This document shows positions 51,777 through 60,237 of a stretch of 64,000 nt of DNA, one piece after another. The notes under the pieces are model-generated. The model saw only the letters and a program-made list of their open reading frames with translations. It did not search any database and was not told where the DNA came from. A program made the translations under genes and the position numbers. The DNA is from Novosphingobium profundi (GTDB taxonomy: Bacteria; Pseudomonadota; Alphaproteobacteria; Sphingomonadales; Sphingomonadaceae). The first letter of the stretch is position 1; each line of letters starts with the position of its first letter. The DNA is taken from positions 310,001 through 374,000 of the forward strand of contig NZ_JABWCU010000006.1 in the NCBI RefSeq assembly GCF_018491765.1, written 5' to 3'.

Positions 51777-54197
51777 TCAATTTCGGAACGCCTTGGCTCT
51801 GAGCGTGACGGTCCCGGGATCGATGGCGGCCAGCGTCGGGTTCGTGAGCTTCACGGTCACGGTGCCGTTTGCCGTCACCTCGCTCTGCAGGGCCAGGCCG
51901 GCCAGCGGGGTGGAGATTGCCGCGGTGCACGGATCGCCGAGGATCGCGCCGGAAACGGCGATGGTCGTGACGACGCTTGCACCCGCAGCAAGGCTCCCTG
52001 GCGACCAGGACTTGGCCGCACTCAGGCCGAGCTGGCCCACGCTTTGCAGCACGTCCCGGTCACCCACGACGCGGGTGGATACAAGATTGTCGTCGGGGAT
52101 GATGTAGCAACGCACCTTTATGAACTTGCCCGATCCGGTGAGATTTCGCCCGGCGGCGGCGGTGATCTGCACGGCAGGCGCATATCCGCGGTTTAGCCAG
52201 CCCATGTTACCCGCGTTCGCTCCCCACCACAGGCCCGCCCGATAGATATTCGAGCAGTCAACGGGGTAGGTGCGCTGCGTGGTGGGGACGAAGCTGATGG
52301 CATCGGATTTGGAGTTGGAGCGGCCGATGCGGAACGCGGCGAAATCAGCCGCTACGCAATTGCCGAAATAGACCCAGCATTCGGTCACCACGCCTGGTGT
52401 ATCGAAAGTGACCGACATGTTGGCGAAGTCGTCCTGCAGATAGATAAGCCGTTCCGACCAGTAGCCTTTTGCGGCGCGATAGATCTCGCTGGTTCCCCCC
52501 AGTGTCAGGGTCAGTTCCATGCAGTCGCGCCCTGGTAGCGGGAGTGTCACGGGATCGGTATCGTAAGCGACGTCGATCGAGCCGAACGAAAGAATGCCGC
52601 TGCCTGTCCGGCTGACCGTCGATACGCCGCCCTTGCCATGGAAGCGCATGCGTTCGATGTATATTGCGCAGCCCTGACCCGAATTGATGATCGGCTCCCC
52701 GCGTGTGCCGGTGTTGAAATCCTCGGCATAGCCGATGGCGACGCTTGAACCCGCTTCGCACGAGATGAGCGAGTTCCCGAGATATTCGCCCCGCAGATGT
52801 GCGATGTAGCCGGAACTTTCCGCGCATCGCATCGCCTTGCCATTGTTCGACGAAGTCCCGGGGTTGTCGAAGCAATGGACCATACCGACGTGGAAATTCT
52901 CGGTATACTGGAACACCAGCCCGCCAGCCGTGCAGCGTCTTGCGAATAGGCTTTCCAGCCTGGGTGCAATTTCGCGATAGAACTTGATGCCGCGCACGCC
53001 CTCGGGCGCGGCCGAGCCGTCGAAGACAAGGTTGCCGAAATTGCGTCCGCGCGCGACCGTCACTTTGTAGAGAAACTTGTTGTAGAGGTCCGTACCCGGC
53101 ATCGTCCAGGCCTTGGCCAGCGCCCGGTCGATGGTGACGGTGCCGCTTGTCAGGTTGCGCGCGAGCACGGATGCAAAACCCCAGTTTTCCGTCTCCGCCG
53201 GATCGCCCGCGACATCGCCCAGCCGCCAGAGCACGGTGTCGCCGACGGCGAAGGCGGCGGCGGCATCAGAGCCGAGGGTGAACGTGCTGCTGCCCAAGCC
53301 GATCGGGGCGATGACTTCGGCCTCGAAGTCGACCTCTCCGCCGGCATAGACGTGGGGGATGGAAGCCGTGGTCCGCAGGATAGCGCCTTCGCCCGTGAGG
53401 TGCATTCCCGGTGGAACACAGATACAGGCGCGTTGTCCGCTGGCCGGCAGGTCCTCGCTGCCGCCCATGTTCTGGGTCGTCATCTGGGTCAGCGTGTAGG
53501 TCTTGCCCAGGGGAAGGGCCAGGGCGTTGAGCGCACCGCTGCGCGCGGAGCGGATGGCGTTGAGAAAGCTGCCGGTGTCGGAGGTACCGTTGGCCAGGGC
53601 ACCGAAATCTTCCGGGGTGAGTTTTTCGCGGAACTTCTCTGCGCCGGTGCGCAGGATTGATCCGGTGCCGCTCTGCCGGAAGCCGACAAGCGCCGAACCT
53701 TTGTCGGCGTCGCCCGAGGCAAGCGCCTCGGACGTGGCGGCATTGCGCCGGAACACCGCTGTCTGGTTGCTGTTGAGATAGATCGAGACGATGCCGTTCG
53801 CGACGACCGCGAAGTGCTGGCCCGAAACGGTCGCGGCCAGCCCTTCGGCCTGCGTGGCGTAGGAGGGGCCCGCGAAGGCTTCCGCGGTCCCCGATGACGC
53901 TGCCGCCTGGTAGGCCCAGGTCCGGGCGCTTTTCGCATTGCCATTGTCGGGCGGGGTCTCGCCTTCCGCCCAGGCGCGGGCCAGGGAGATACGGGCGGCA
54001 CCTTCGGTGTCGATGAGCGTGAGGGCGGTGTCGCGTTGCTCGACCACGTCCTGCGCGGCCCCGTTTACGAGTGCGGTCGCGCGTTCGGTCAGGCGGCGGG
54101 CCTCGAACGTGTTTTCGCCACTGTAGACGATGGTGCGCTCGTCCCGGTCGGCGAATATCGCAAGCGGCCCTTCCTGCGATGTGATCAGCGTTGTCAT
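51777..54197 (-). CDS. Phage tailspike-like beta-helix protein
   Basis: An 806-residue protein. After an Ala-rich helical N-terminus (about residues 25-125), KLTPEDFGALANGTSDTGSF (about 195-214) matches the VxxEDFGAxGDGxxDDT motif that opens many tailspike and pectate-lyase helices. Beta repeats with NFHVGMVHCFDNPG and SVAIGYAEDFNTG follow, then beta-rich C-terminal domains. The ATG overlaps the upstream stop (ATGA). No signal peptide. It may bind or cut a surface polysaccharide. No other phage genes are near. Confidence 0.8.
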   Translation of the reverse strand: MTTLITSQEGPLAIFADRDERTIVYSGENTFEARRLTERATALVNGAAQDVVEQRDTALTLIDTEGAARISLARAWAEGETPPDNGNAKSARTWAYQAAASSGTAEAFAGPSYATQAEGLAATVSGQHFAVVANGIVSIYLNSNQTAVFRRNAATSEALASGDADKGSALVGFRQSGTGSILRTGAEKFREKLTPEDFGALANGTSDTGSFLNAIRSARSGALNALALPLGKTYTLTQMTTQNMGGSEDLPASGQRACICVPPGMHLTGEGAILRTTASIPHVYAGGEVDFEAEVIAPIGLGSSTFTLGSDAAAAFAVGDTVLWRLGDVAGDPAETENWGFASVLARNLTSGTVTIDRALAKAWTMPGTDLYNKFLYKVTVARGRNFGNLVFDGSAAPEGVRGIKFYREIAPRLESLFARRCTAGGLVFQYTENFHVGMVHCFDNPGTSSNNGKAMRCAESSGYIAHLRGEYLGNSLISCEAGSSVAIGYAEDFNTGTRGEPIINSGQGCAIYIERMRFHGKGGVSTVSRTGSGILSFGSIDVAYDTDPVTLPLPGRDCMELTLTLGGTSEIYRAAKGYWSERLIYLQDDFANMSVTFDTPGVVTECWVYFGNCVAADFAAFRIGRSNSKSDAISFVPTTQRTYPVDCSNIYRAGLWWGANAGNMGWLNRGYAPAVQITAAAGRNLTGSGKFIKVRCYIIPDDNLVSTRVVGDRDVLQSVGQLGLSAAKSWSPGSLAAGASVVTTIAVSGAILGDPCTAAISTPLAGLALQSEVTANGTVTVKLTNPTLAAIDPGTVTLRAKAFRN

Positions 54198-54610
54198 TGC
54201 GAGACGGCTCCCTTCTTGATGGTGAACTTGCCGAAGCAAAGGGTGCGCTTGGGTTCGCCGGGCGGGGTCACGTAAAGCGTGTGGTGCAGCGTGATCTTGT
54301 CGTCGCGGGGGGCGGTGTCGAGCACGGCTTCGAGAGTCACCTGGTCGATCTGGGGCCGGATCACCGTACCGCCTACCGCTTCACCGGACGTCGGATGCGC
54401 GTAGCCCGCCAGGTAGCTGGCGCTGATTCCCTGGCTGCCTTCGGGGGCATTGCTCAAGGTGAAGGCGTTGGGACCGCCAGCGCTGGTCGCGAAGGCCCAG
54501 GTGAAGACGGCACCGGACCAGTCGTTGTCCAGGCGGATAAGATCAGCGAGGCCGTTCATGCCGCCCCAGGGCGCGTGGCGAAAGGCCGCGAGATTGAGCT
54601 CGAATGCCAT
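54194..54610 (-). CDS. Tail adaptor-like beta-sandwich protein
   Basis: A 138-residue protein, coupled by ATGA to the tailspike-like gene downstream. WSGAVFTWAFATSAGGPNAF and CFGKFTIKKGAV at the end resemble BppU-type baseplate N-terminal domains, which close with GxFTVK and often attach spikes. Homology is a weak inference from this pattern and context. GAGG lies 10 nt before the ATG. Confidence 0.6.
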   Translation of the reverse strand: MAFELNLAAFRHAPWGGMNGLADLIRLDNDWSGAVFTWAFATSAGGPNAFTLSNAPEGSQGISASYLAGYAHPTSGEAVGGTVIRPQIDQVTLEAVLDTAPRDDKITLHHTLYVTPPGEPKRTLCFGKFTIKKGAVSQ

Positions 54611-54987
54611 AGTTTGGGTACCTCGATGGGAGAGGGTGGTCGAGAGGTGCGGATTTCTGGCGGTCACGATAGGGCGGCAAGGCCCGCCCTGTGGCAGCCC
54701 TCCGGGCAATGACGGCGTTGTCGTTTCGATCCGCAGGAGGACGCCGAACGCCGTGCGGGCGCGGGTCGACCGCGCGGGCACGTCAGGCCATTGGAATGGA
54801 ATGTGCGGGCGTTCGCCGCAGGATGAATATGGGGAAGAGCTCGGCGAAAGGAATGCGATCAGCCGAGGGCCATCACTATGCGTGAGCCGATTGCAAATGT
54901 CAAGAACAAATAATGAACATACAAGGGGCGGGCCGACCTCCACCTGCGCTCCGGCAGGCGAAGGCGGTCCGTCCGGCAGCTCGGGCG
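54611..54987. other. Intergenic region, no gene recognised
   Basis: 377 bp upstream of the adaptor-tailspike pair and downstream of osmC. Only short frames without ribosome-binding sites or family features were seen, with no att-like repeat or integrase remnant. Confidence 0.5.
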
Positions 54988-55413
54988 TCAGCCCTCGAAG
55001 GTCGTTTCGAGCGTGATTTCACACGAAAGCAGCTTGGAAATAGGGCAATTGGCCTTGGCACCGGCCGCGATCTCCTCGAACTGGGCCTGATCGAGACCGG
55101 GCACCTTGGCCTTGAGGGCAAGTGCGCTCCTGGTGACGGCAAAACCCTCGCCATCCTTCGACAGCGTCACGTCGCAGGTCGTCTCGAGGGTTCCCTCGGT
55201 GAATCCCGCCTTGGCGAGCGCGAAGCTGGTGGCCATCGTGAAGCACGAGGCGTGCGCCGCCGCGATCTGTTCTTCGGGGTTGGTGCCGGGGGCGTCCTCG
55301 AAGCGGGTGGCAAAGCCGTAAGGCGCATCGAGCGCACCCGACTTGGTGGAAACGTGCCCCTTGCCGTCCTTACCGAAACCTTCGTAGCGGGCGGTGGCCG
55401 TGTTGATGCTCAT
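54988..55413 (-). CDS. osmC: OsmC-family peroxiredoxin
   Basis: Reduces organic hydroperoxides. The 141-residue protein has both redox Cys, Cys57 in AAAHASCFTMA and Cys123 in KANCPISKLLS, and the N-terminal TATARYEGFGKDGKG typical of OsmC. AAGGAA precedes the ATG. A TGC-rich palindrome lies about 110 bp upstream, shared with the divergent gene at 55580. Confidence 0.92.
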   Translation of the reverse strand: MSINTATARYEGFGKDGKGHVSTKSGALDAPYGFATRFEDAPGTNPEEQIAAAHASCFTMATSFALAKAGFTEGTLETTCDVTLSKDGEGFAVTRSALALKAKVPGLDQAQFEEIAAGAKANCPISKLLSCEITLETTFEG

Positions 55414-55520
55414 CGGGTGTTCCTTTGTCTTCGTGGGATTGGGACGGGAAGGAAGCGCGCAAGTGCACGCACTGGTTCCCGGCATGCTCCGCCACGATGG
55501 ACCGGATTTGCGACCGGTTG

Positions 55521-55537
55521 ATGTTGCAATGCAGCAT
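55521..55537. promoter_or_regulatory. TGC-rich palindrome between osmC and a divergent small gene
   Basis: ATGTTGCAATGCAGCAT, the best copy of the element found upstream of gmd, fcl, manC and the sulfotransferase. It is 43-59 bp before the plus-strand gene and 108-124 bp before osmC. Confidence 0.5.
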
Positions 55538-55579
55538 TGTTTCGGGAGATAACGGGGCCCCATCCGGAGTCGTGCCGCC

Positions 55580-55933
55580 ATGTCCCCAGTCCATCGTTCC
55601 AAGTCCGCCGCCCCCAAGGGCACTTCAGGGTCGTCCGGCCTGGCCGGAGCGGACTGGTTCAACATGGCCGGCGAAGCCTGGTGGATGTGGGCCGAGGCGG
55701 CGAGCGTGATCGCGATGCGCTCGATGCTCATCGCCTTCGAGCGCCCCGGGCATGGCCGCGAGGCGCAGCGAATGGTCTCCGAAAAGCTGGCGGCCGCTTT
55801 CAGTCTCTCGCAGCGCCTGGCGACGATGCCCCCGCCCAGTCCCGAGCAGGCCATGCGCACGATGCTTGCGGTCTATTCGCCCCGCGTCACCGCCAACCGG
55901 CGGCGCCTGACCCGGCGTTTGCGGCGCACCTGA
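55580..55933 (+). CDS. Conserved-looking small helical protein
   Basis: A 117-residue basic protein with a Trp/Ala-rich helix (ADWFNMAGEAWWMWAEAASV) followed by amphipathic helices and a basic VTANRRRLTRRLRR end. The helical build and length are like phasins, which bind polyhydroxyalkanoate granules, and the TGC-rich element upstream would suit a PhaR-type control; both are inferences. GGAGTC lies upstream of the ATG. Confidence 0.6.
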   Translation: MSPVHRSKSAAPKGTSGSSGLAGADWFNMAGEAWWMWAEAASVIAMRSMLIAFERPGHGREAQRMVSEKLAAAFSLSQRLATMPPPSPEQAMRTMLAVYSPRVTANRRRLTRRLRRT

Positions 55934-55951
55934 GCGCGCCGCGCACGGCTC

Positions 55952-56260
55952 TCAGCGCTTCTTCACGAATTCGGCGCGCAGGACCAGGCCCTTGATCCCC
56001 GGGTACTTGCAGTCGATTTCCTGGGCATCGCCCGTAAGCCGGATCGAGGAGATCAGCGTGCCGCGCTTCAGCGTCTGGCCCGCGCCCTTGACTTCGAGGT
56101 CCTTGATCAGCGTCACCGCATCGCCGTCGGCAAGAAGGTTGCCCACAGCGTCGCGCACCTCGACGGTGTCCTGCGCGGCGCGCTTGGCGGCGAGTTCGCT
56201 CGCCGGCATCCATTCGCCGCTCTCTTCGTCGTAAACGTAGTCTTCGTCAGAGCTCATCAT
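55952..56260 (-). CDS. PhnA-domain protein without the zinc ribbon
   Basis: A 102-residue protein whose second half (VRDAVGNLLADGDAVTLIKD to EIDCKYPGIKGLVLRAEFVK) matches the YjdM/PhnA domain. The usual N-terminal Cys4 zinc ribbon is replaced by an acidic DEDYVYDEESGEWMPASEL stretch. GGAGG precedes the ATG. The function of this family is not firmly known. Convergent with the gene at 55580. Confidence 0.82.
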   Translation of the reverse strand: MMSSDEDYVYDEESGEWMPASELAAKRAAQDTVEVRDAVGNLLADGDAVTLIKDLEVKGAGQTLKRGTLISSIRLTGDAQEIDCKYPGIKGLVLRAEFVKKR

Positions 56261-56364
56261 CGTGCCTCCATATCATCGCGAGCGCCATGGCAGAGCGTGC
56301 CGCGAAAAGGGAGCGAAATCGCGCGACTAGCGGTGCACGACCGGTGTCTGCTGCGGGGAGGGGG

Positions 56365-57354
56365 TCAGAACGCGACGCGCAGCGAGAGGCCACCCGCAGT
56401 GGTGTCGCCGGCAACCACGCCGAAGCTGCGCGTGGCGTAGAGATCGAGATTGAGGCGAGGAAGCACTTCCATGCTACCCGTCGCGCCCATTTCGAACCAA
56501 CCGTCGGGTCGATGGACGCTGCGCAGACTGACCGGGGTGTCGCCATCCAGTTCATCGACGCGCACTTGCGAAAGTCCGTTGCTGCTCCAGTGGCGCGAGG
56601 CAAGCAGGCCCACATAGTGGTTGTTCGAGGCGCCGAAGGCATGGTCGAGGCGGATCGTCGCGCTCGCGGTCACGGTCGGCTCGCTGGTTTCGAGATCGGT
56701 CAGGCCGCTATCCTGCGGAGCAGTGCGCAGCAACTTGCCGTGCGCGTAGGAGGTGGCCACCGTCGGGGTCAGGTACCAGTCGCTGGCGAGCGGCACGACG
56801 CGGCCGAAGTCCCCACCGATCGCGAAATAAGGGCTAGAGGTCGACCCGGTGCTCTCGCGGCTGCCGCTCTCGGTGGTGATCCGGCCATAGTCCTGCCGGC
56901 CGTAGCTGACCCAGCCGTCCGTCACCCAGTTGTCGAAGTTCCCACCGGCCGAGATCGTGGCGATGTAGTAGTTCGAGGGAAGCGCGGTGTTCGCCTGGAT
57001 CAAGGTGCCGTTGTAGCGCATCGCGCTGGCGCGCACGTAACCGCGCCCGATCCGGCGGCTGAGCGCGAGCGATTGCCAGGTTCCGTCGGGCCCGTCGTCA
57101 CGGGTGCTGACGCCGCCCGAGACGGCGAGGCTCCAGAGCGGGACCTTCGTGCTCGCGCCGGCATCGGCGTTGGTGTCGTCCGGCGCCGCCGTGTCGGCCG
57201 TGGTCGCCAGTTCCTTGCTGGCCTGCTCCGAGGGCGTTTCGACCGGCGCCTGCGCGGCATCCTGCGCGCGCGCGCCAGAGGGCAGGGCGAGCGCGGCGAG
57301 ACATCCCGGGGCGGCCGCCGCGAGGCCGCACGAGATCCAGCGGGGGCGGCTCAT
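56365..57354 (-). CDS. Outer-membrane beta-barrel protein (autotransporter barrel-like)
   Basis: A 329-residue protein with a signal peptide (ending GARAQD, about residue 30), an acidic linker (about 31-70) and a barrel of about 12 strands, alternating hydrophobic residues (VSYGRQDYGRITTESGSRES), ending in RVAF with terminal Phe. It resembles autotransporter translocator or porin domains. The ATG overlaps the histidine-kinase stop by TGATG, so the two are expressed together, an unusual pairing. Confidence 0.8.
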   Translation of the reverse strand: MSRPRWISCGLAAAAPGCLAALALPSGARAQDAAQAPVETPSEQASKELATTADTAAPDDTNADAGASTKVPLWSLAVSGGVSTRDDGPDGTWQSLALSRRIGRGYVRASAMRYNGTLIQANTALPSNYYIATISAGGNFDNWVTDGWVSYGRQDYGRITTESGSRESTGSTSSPYFAIGGDFGRVVPLASDWYLTPTVATSYAHGKLLRTAPQDSGLTDLETSEPTVTASATIRLDHAFGASNNHYVGLLASRHWSSNGLSQVRVDELDGDTPVSLRSVHRPDGWFEMGATGSMEVLPRLNLDLYATRSFGVVAGDTTAGGLSLRVAF

Positions 57355-59513
57355 CAGGCGGCCTTGTTCGGCTTCGTGACGAAGGCGGCGGGCACCTTGA
57401 CGCGGGCGATGAACCCGTCGCTGGTATGTTCGAAAGTGACGTCGCCGCCGTGCGCGCGCGCGATCGAGCGGCACACCGCGAGGCCCAGGCCCGATCCCTT
57501 CTTGCCCGACTTGCGCGCGGAATCGCTGCGGTAGAAGGGCTCGAACACGCGGTCGAACTCTTCTTCGGGAATGCCGGGGCCCTTGTCGACGATCTCGGCG
57601 ATCGCCTCGCCATCGCGCAGGGAAACGCGCACATGCGGGCTTTCCCCGTACTTGACCGCGTTCTCGAGCAAGTTGCCGAGCAGGCGGCGGATCCCGACCG
57701 GGTCCACGTCGACCGGAATATGCGCGTTGCGATCGATGACGACGTCGGCGCCGACGAGACGCGCATCGGCCACGCTGCCCTCGACGAGTTCGGCGAAGTC
57801 GACACGCTGGCGCGCGCCGGGGGTCGAGGCATCACGAATGAAGGTGATGACCTGGCTGATCATTGCCTCCATCTCGGTCACTTCCTTGAGCAGTCCGTCG
57901 CGCTGCTCGTCGGGCACGTCCTCGATGCGGAAGCGCAGGCGGGTGAGCGGGGTGCGCAAGTCGTGGCTGATCGCGCCGACCATCGCGGTGCGATCGTCGA
58001 CGAAGGCGCGCAGGCGGTTGCGCATCTGGTTGAACGCATTGGCCGCGCGCCCGATCTCGGCAGGGCCCGAGAGCGGCAGGATCGTCGCCGAAGGATCGCG
58101 CCCGAGTTGTTCGGCGGCGCGGGCGAAATCGCGCAAGGGCACGACGATGCGCCGCGCAAAGAGCCAGGCCAGCGGGCTGATGATCGCCAGCGAAAGCGCG
58201 AACCACAGCATCACGCGCTGCTGCCAGGCGTTGGGGAAGGGTTCCTCGCGCGGGGCCACGGCCAGCCACTGGCCGTCCGGCTGGCGCGCGGCGGCGACGA
58301 AATCGCCCTCGATGAAGGGCGGTGAGGCCATGTCGAACAGGCTGTTGCGTTCGCGGCGAAAGGGGATCGGCTGCGCGTTGCCGTGTGCGCTTGCGGTCAT
58401 CGCCTCGCCGGTCTCGACCTCGGGCTCGATCGTCGCCCGAGTTGGCGACTGGGGCACGGACAGGGGTGTCGCCAGCGTATCGGGGTGAAGCGTGGTCGGT
58501 GTGGGCAGGGCCGAGGCAACGGCGCGCGGGCGCGCCGGGCTCGATGCCCGCGCACCCGCGGATTCGGGCGCGACCAGCACCGGGGGCTGGATACGCATGT
58601 CGTTGGTCCGGGGCAGGCCGAGCGGGCCGTTGATGCCCTGTCCCACGATTGCGCCCTGCGGGCCGGCTTCGAGCATCCCGCCGAGCGGCGCGCCGCCGCC
58701 GGTCCAGGCGCCGCCGCCCGCTTGCGACTGCCCGCCCGCGTTGCCCAATTGCGATCCGGGAAGCGCGCTGTAGCCGTCTGCGGTGGAGGGTGTCGACGGG
58801 GTGGAGCCCCCGGCGCCGGTGTTCGGCGGCGTGCCTGCGCCCGTTCCGGGTGTCGAAGTGAGCGGTCCGCCCGGCCGTCCGCCGCCGGGAAGCGCGTTGC
58901 CGGGGCGCTGTCCGGGCATGCGCGTGCCGCCGGGCATGTTGCCCGACATTCCTCCGGGCATGCCGCCCGGACCTCGCGGACCTCCCGGCGGCATGCCGCC
59001 GGGGAAGCCGCCGCCGGGCATCCCGCCGGGGCCTGCGCTGCCACCCGGCGGAGGCCCGCCCGGGATCGACTGGGCCTGCGCGGTCTCGACCAGCAGCGAG
59101 GTGACGCTGGGGAAGTGGCGCTCCTTCATAACCGCCAGCGGCGAATGCGTGTTGGTGGGGACGGCAACCCCGCCCACCGGAAGCTGGGTGTAAAAGGCCA
59201 GCACGACGTCGTTGCGATCGAGCGAGAGCTGCTGGGCCAGCGCCTCGCGCGAGGATTCGGAAACGAGCCAGCCCTGCGCGCTGATGTCCGGGGGACCGGC
59301 CATCGACTTGCGCTCGAGCGAGGAGGGCACTTCGCCGCGTCCCAGCGCGCGCACGACTTCGGCCATGTCCCAGCGCGCGGTCGGGCGCGGGGGCAGCAGC
59401 ATCGTCAGCATCAGTGTCACCAACTGGGCTGCGACGAGCGCGCACACGAGGATGACGATCATCTGCAGGGCCAGCGGCAGGCCGATCCGCTTCGAGGAAA
59501 CAGGCAACTTCAT
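57354..59513 (-). CDS. Sensor histidine kinase with Gly/Pro-rich sensor insert
   Basis: A 719-residue membrane kinase. TM1 lies at about residues 12-38, followed by a periplasmic domain, a Gly/Pro/Met-rich stretch (about 149-305), a second domain and TM2 (about 433-453). After these come HAMP, HisKA with SHDLRTPLTRLRFRIEDV (phosphoacceptor His) and HATPase with LGNLLENAVKYGE, DKGPGIPEEEFDRVFEPF and GSGLGLAVCRSIARAHGG. AAGGAA precedes the ATG at 59513. The regulator gene at 60238 is divergent. The signal is unknown. Confidence 0.92.
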   Translation of the reverse strand: MKLPVSSKRIGLPLALQMIVILVCALVAAQLVTLMLTMLLPPRPTARWDMAEVVRALGRGEVPSSLERKSMAGPPDISAQGWLVSESSREALAQQLSLDRNDVVLAFYTQLPVGGVAVPTNTHSPLAVMKERHFPSVTSLLVETAQAQSIPGGPPPGGSAGPGGMPGGGFPGGMPPGGPRGPGGMPGGMSGNMPGGTRMPGQRPGNALPGGGRPGGPLTSTPGTGAGTPPNTGAGGSTPSTPSTADGYSALPGSQLGNAGGQSQAGGGAWTGGGAPLGGMLEAGPQGAIVGQGINGPLGLPRTNDMRIQPPVLVAPESAGARASSPARPRAVASALPTPTTLHPDTLATPLSVPQSPTRATIEPEVETGEAMTASAHGNAQPIPFRRERNSLFDMASPPFIEGDFVAAARQPDGQWLAVAPREEPFPNAWQQRVMLWFALSLAIISPLAWLFARRIVVPLRDFARAAEQLGRDPSATILPLSGPAEIGRAANAFNQMRNRLRAFVDDRTAMVGAISHDLRTPLTRLRFRIEDVPDEQRDGLLKEVTEMEAMISQVITFIRDASTPGARQRVDFAELVEGSVADARLVGADVVIDRNAHIPVDVDPVGIRRLLGNLLENAVKYGESPHVRVSLRDGEAIAEIVDKGPGIPEEEFDRVFEPFYRSDSARKSGKKGSGLGLAVCRSIARAHGGDVTFEHTSDGFIARVKVPAAFVTKPNKAA

Positions 59514-60237
59514 GCTCGTTTCCTTGGCATGAACGCGGTGCAATTTCGAGACGAACATTTGTCGCAGGCTTCCAGATCTCTCGCGCGGCCGCTGCCATCG
59601 TCATGGCCGCGAAATGACAAGTCCGGTCTCAGGCCCGGGTTTTGCGGAGCAGGGACAGGAGAGAGGGACACGTCCCTCCTGTTCCTGCTCCGCGCCCCCA
59701 CCCGTCCCAAGGGAAGGCGGGAGCGGTCACATCGGGCCGGGCGAACGGAGGGGATCCTCGATCGGTCCGCCGGGAAACGCGTCTGGACGCTGCGCAAGGC
59801 GGCAACGTCGGCCAATATACCGGTTTCGGGCTGACGGTGGCGGCGCAAATGCCGTTCTTCCGCCTGCCGGAGAAGCAGATCCGGGACCGTCGAAGGGCAG
59901 GGCGGGTGCGACATCGAAACCTGGCCACTCGACGATCCCGGTACCGTTCCCCACCTTGGCGGCAGTGAGGGCGGCAATAGGTTTGGAACGACCTTGTCGA
60001 ACGGCGCGCACCGACCTGAAGGGCCGGGGCCGATCGATCGGAAACCGCCTCGAGCAGGTGGCGGCGAAAGCATGTTCGCGGGCCGTGCTCGACGCCGTTT
60101 CCGGCCTTCCTTGCCGCCTTGATCCCCGAAGCAGGTTGCCCGCGAATTTCAGCGGATTGCATCGCCTTTGCAACTTGTCGCAAGCTGTAACGGCCGACTG
60201 AAATGCAATCGCGACAACGGCTGTGCAAAAGGACAAA
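59514..60237. other. Long non-coding region between kinase and regulator genes
   Basis: About 720 bp. No frame has a ribosome-binding site, codon-usage match and family features together. Near its right end is CGACTGAAAT (60195-60204), also found before the dioxygenase-like gene. An untranslated RNA cannot be excluded. Confidence 0.4.

Noticed and set aside
51777-54610. A complete prophage around the tailspike-like genes
   Set aside because: No capsid, portal, terminase, integrase or att-like repeats were seen; neighbours are ordinary chromosomal genes.
59614-60228. Open frames in both directions between the kinase and regulator genes
   Set aside because: Both are Arg/Pro-rich without family features or ribosome-binding sites.
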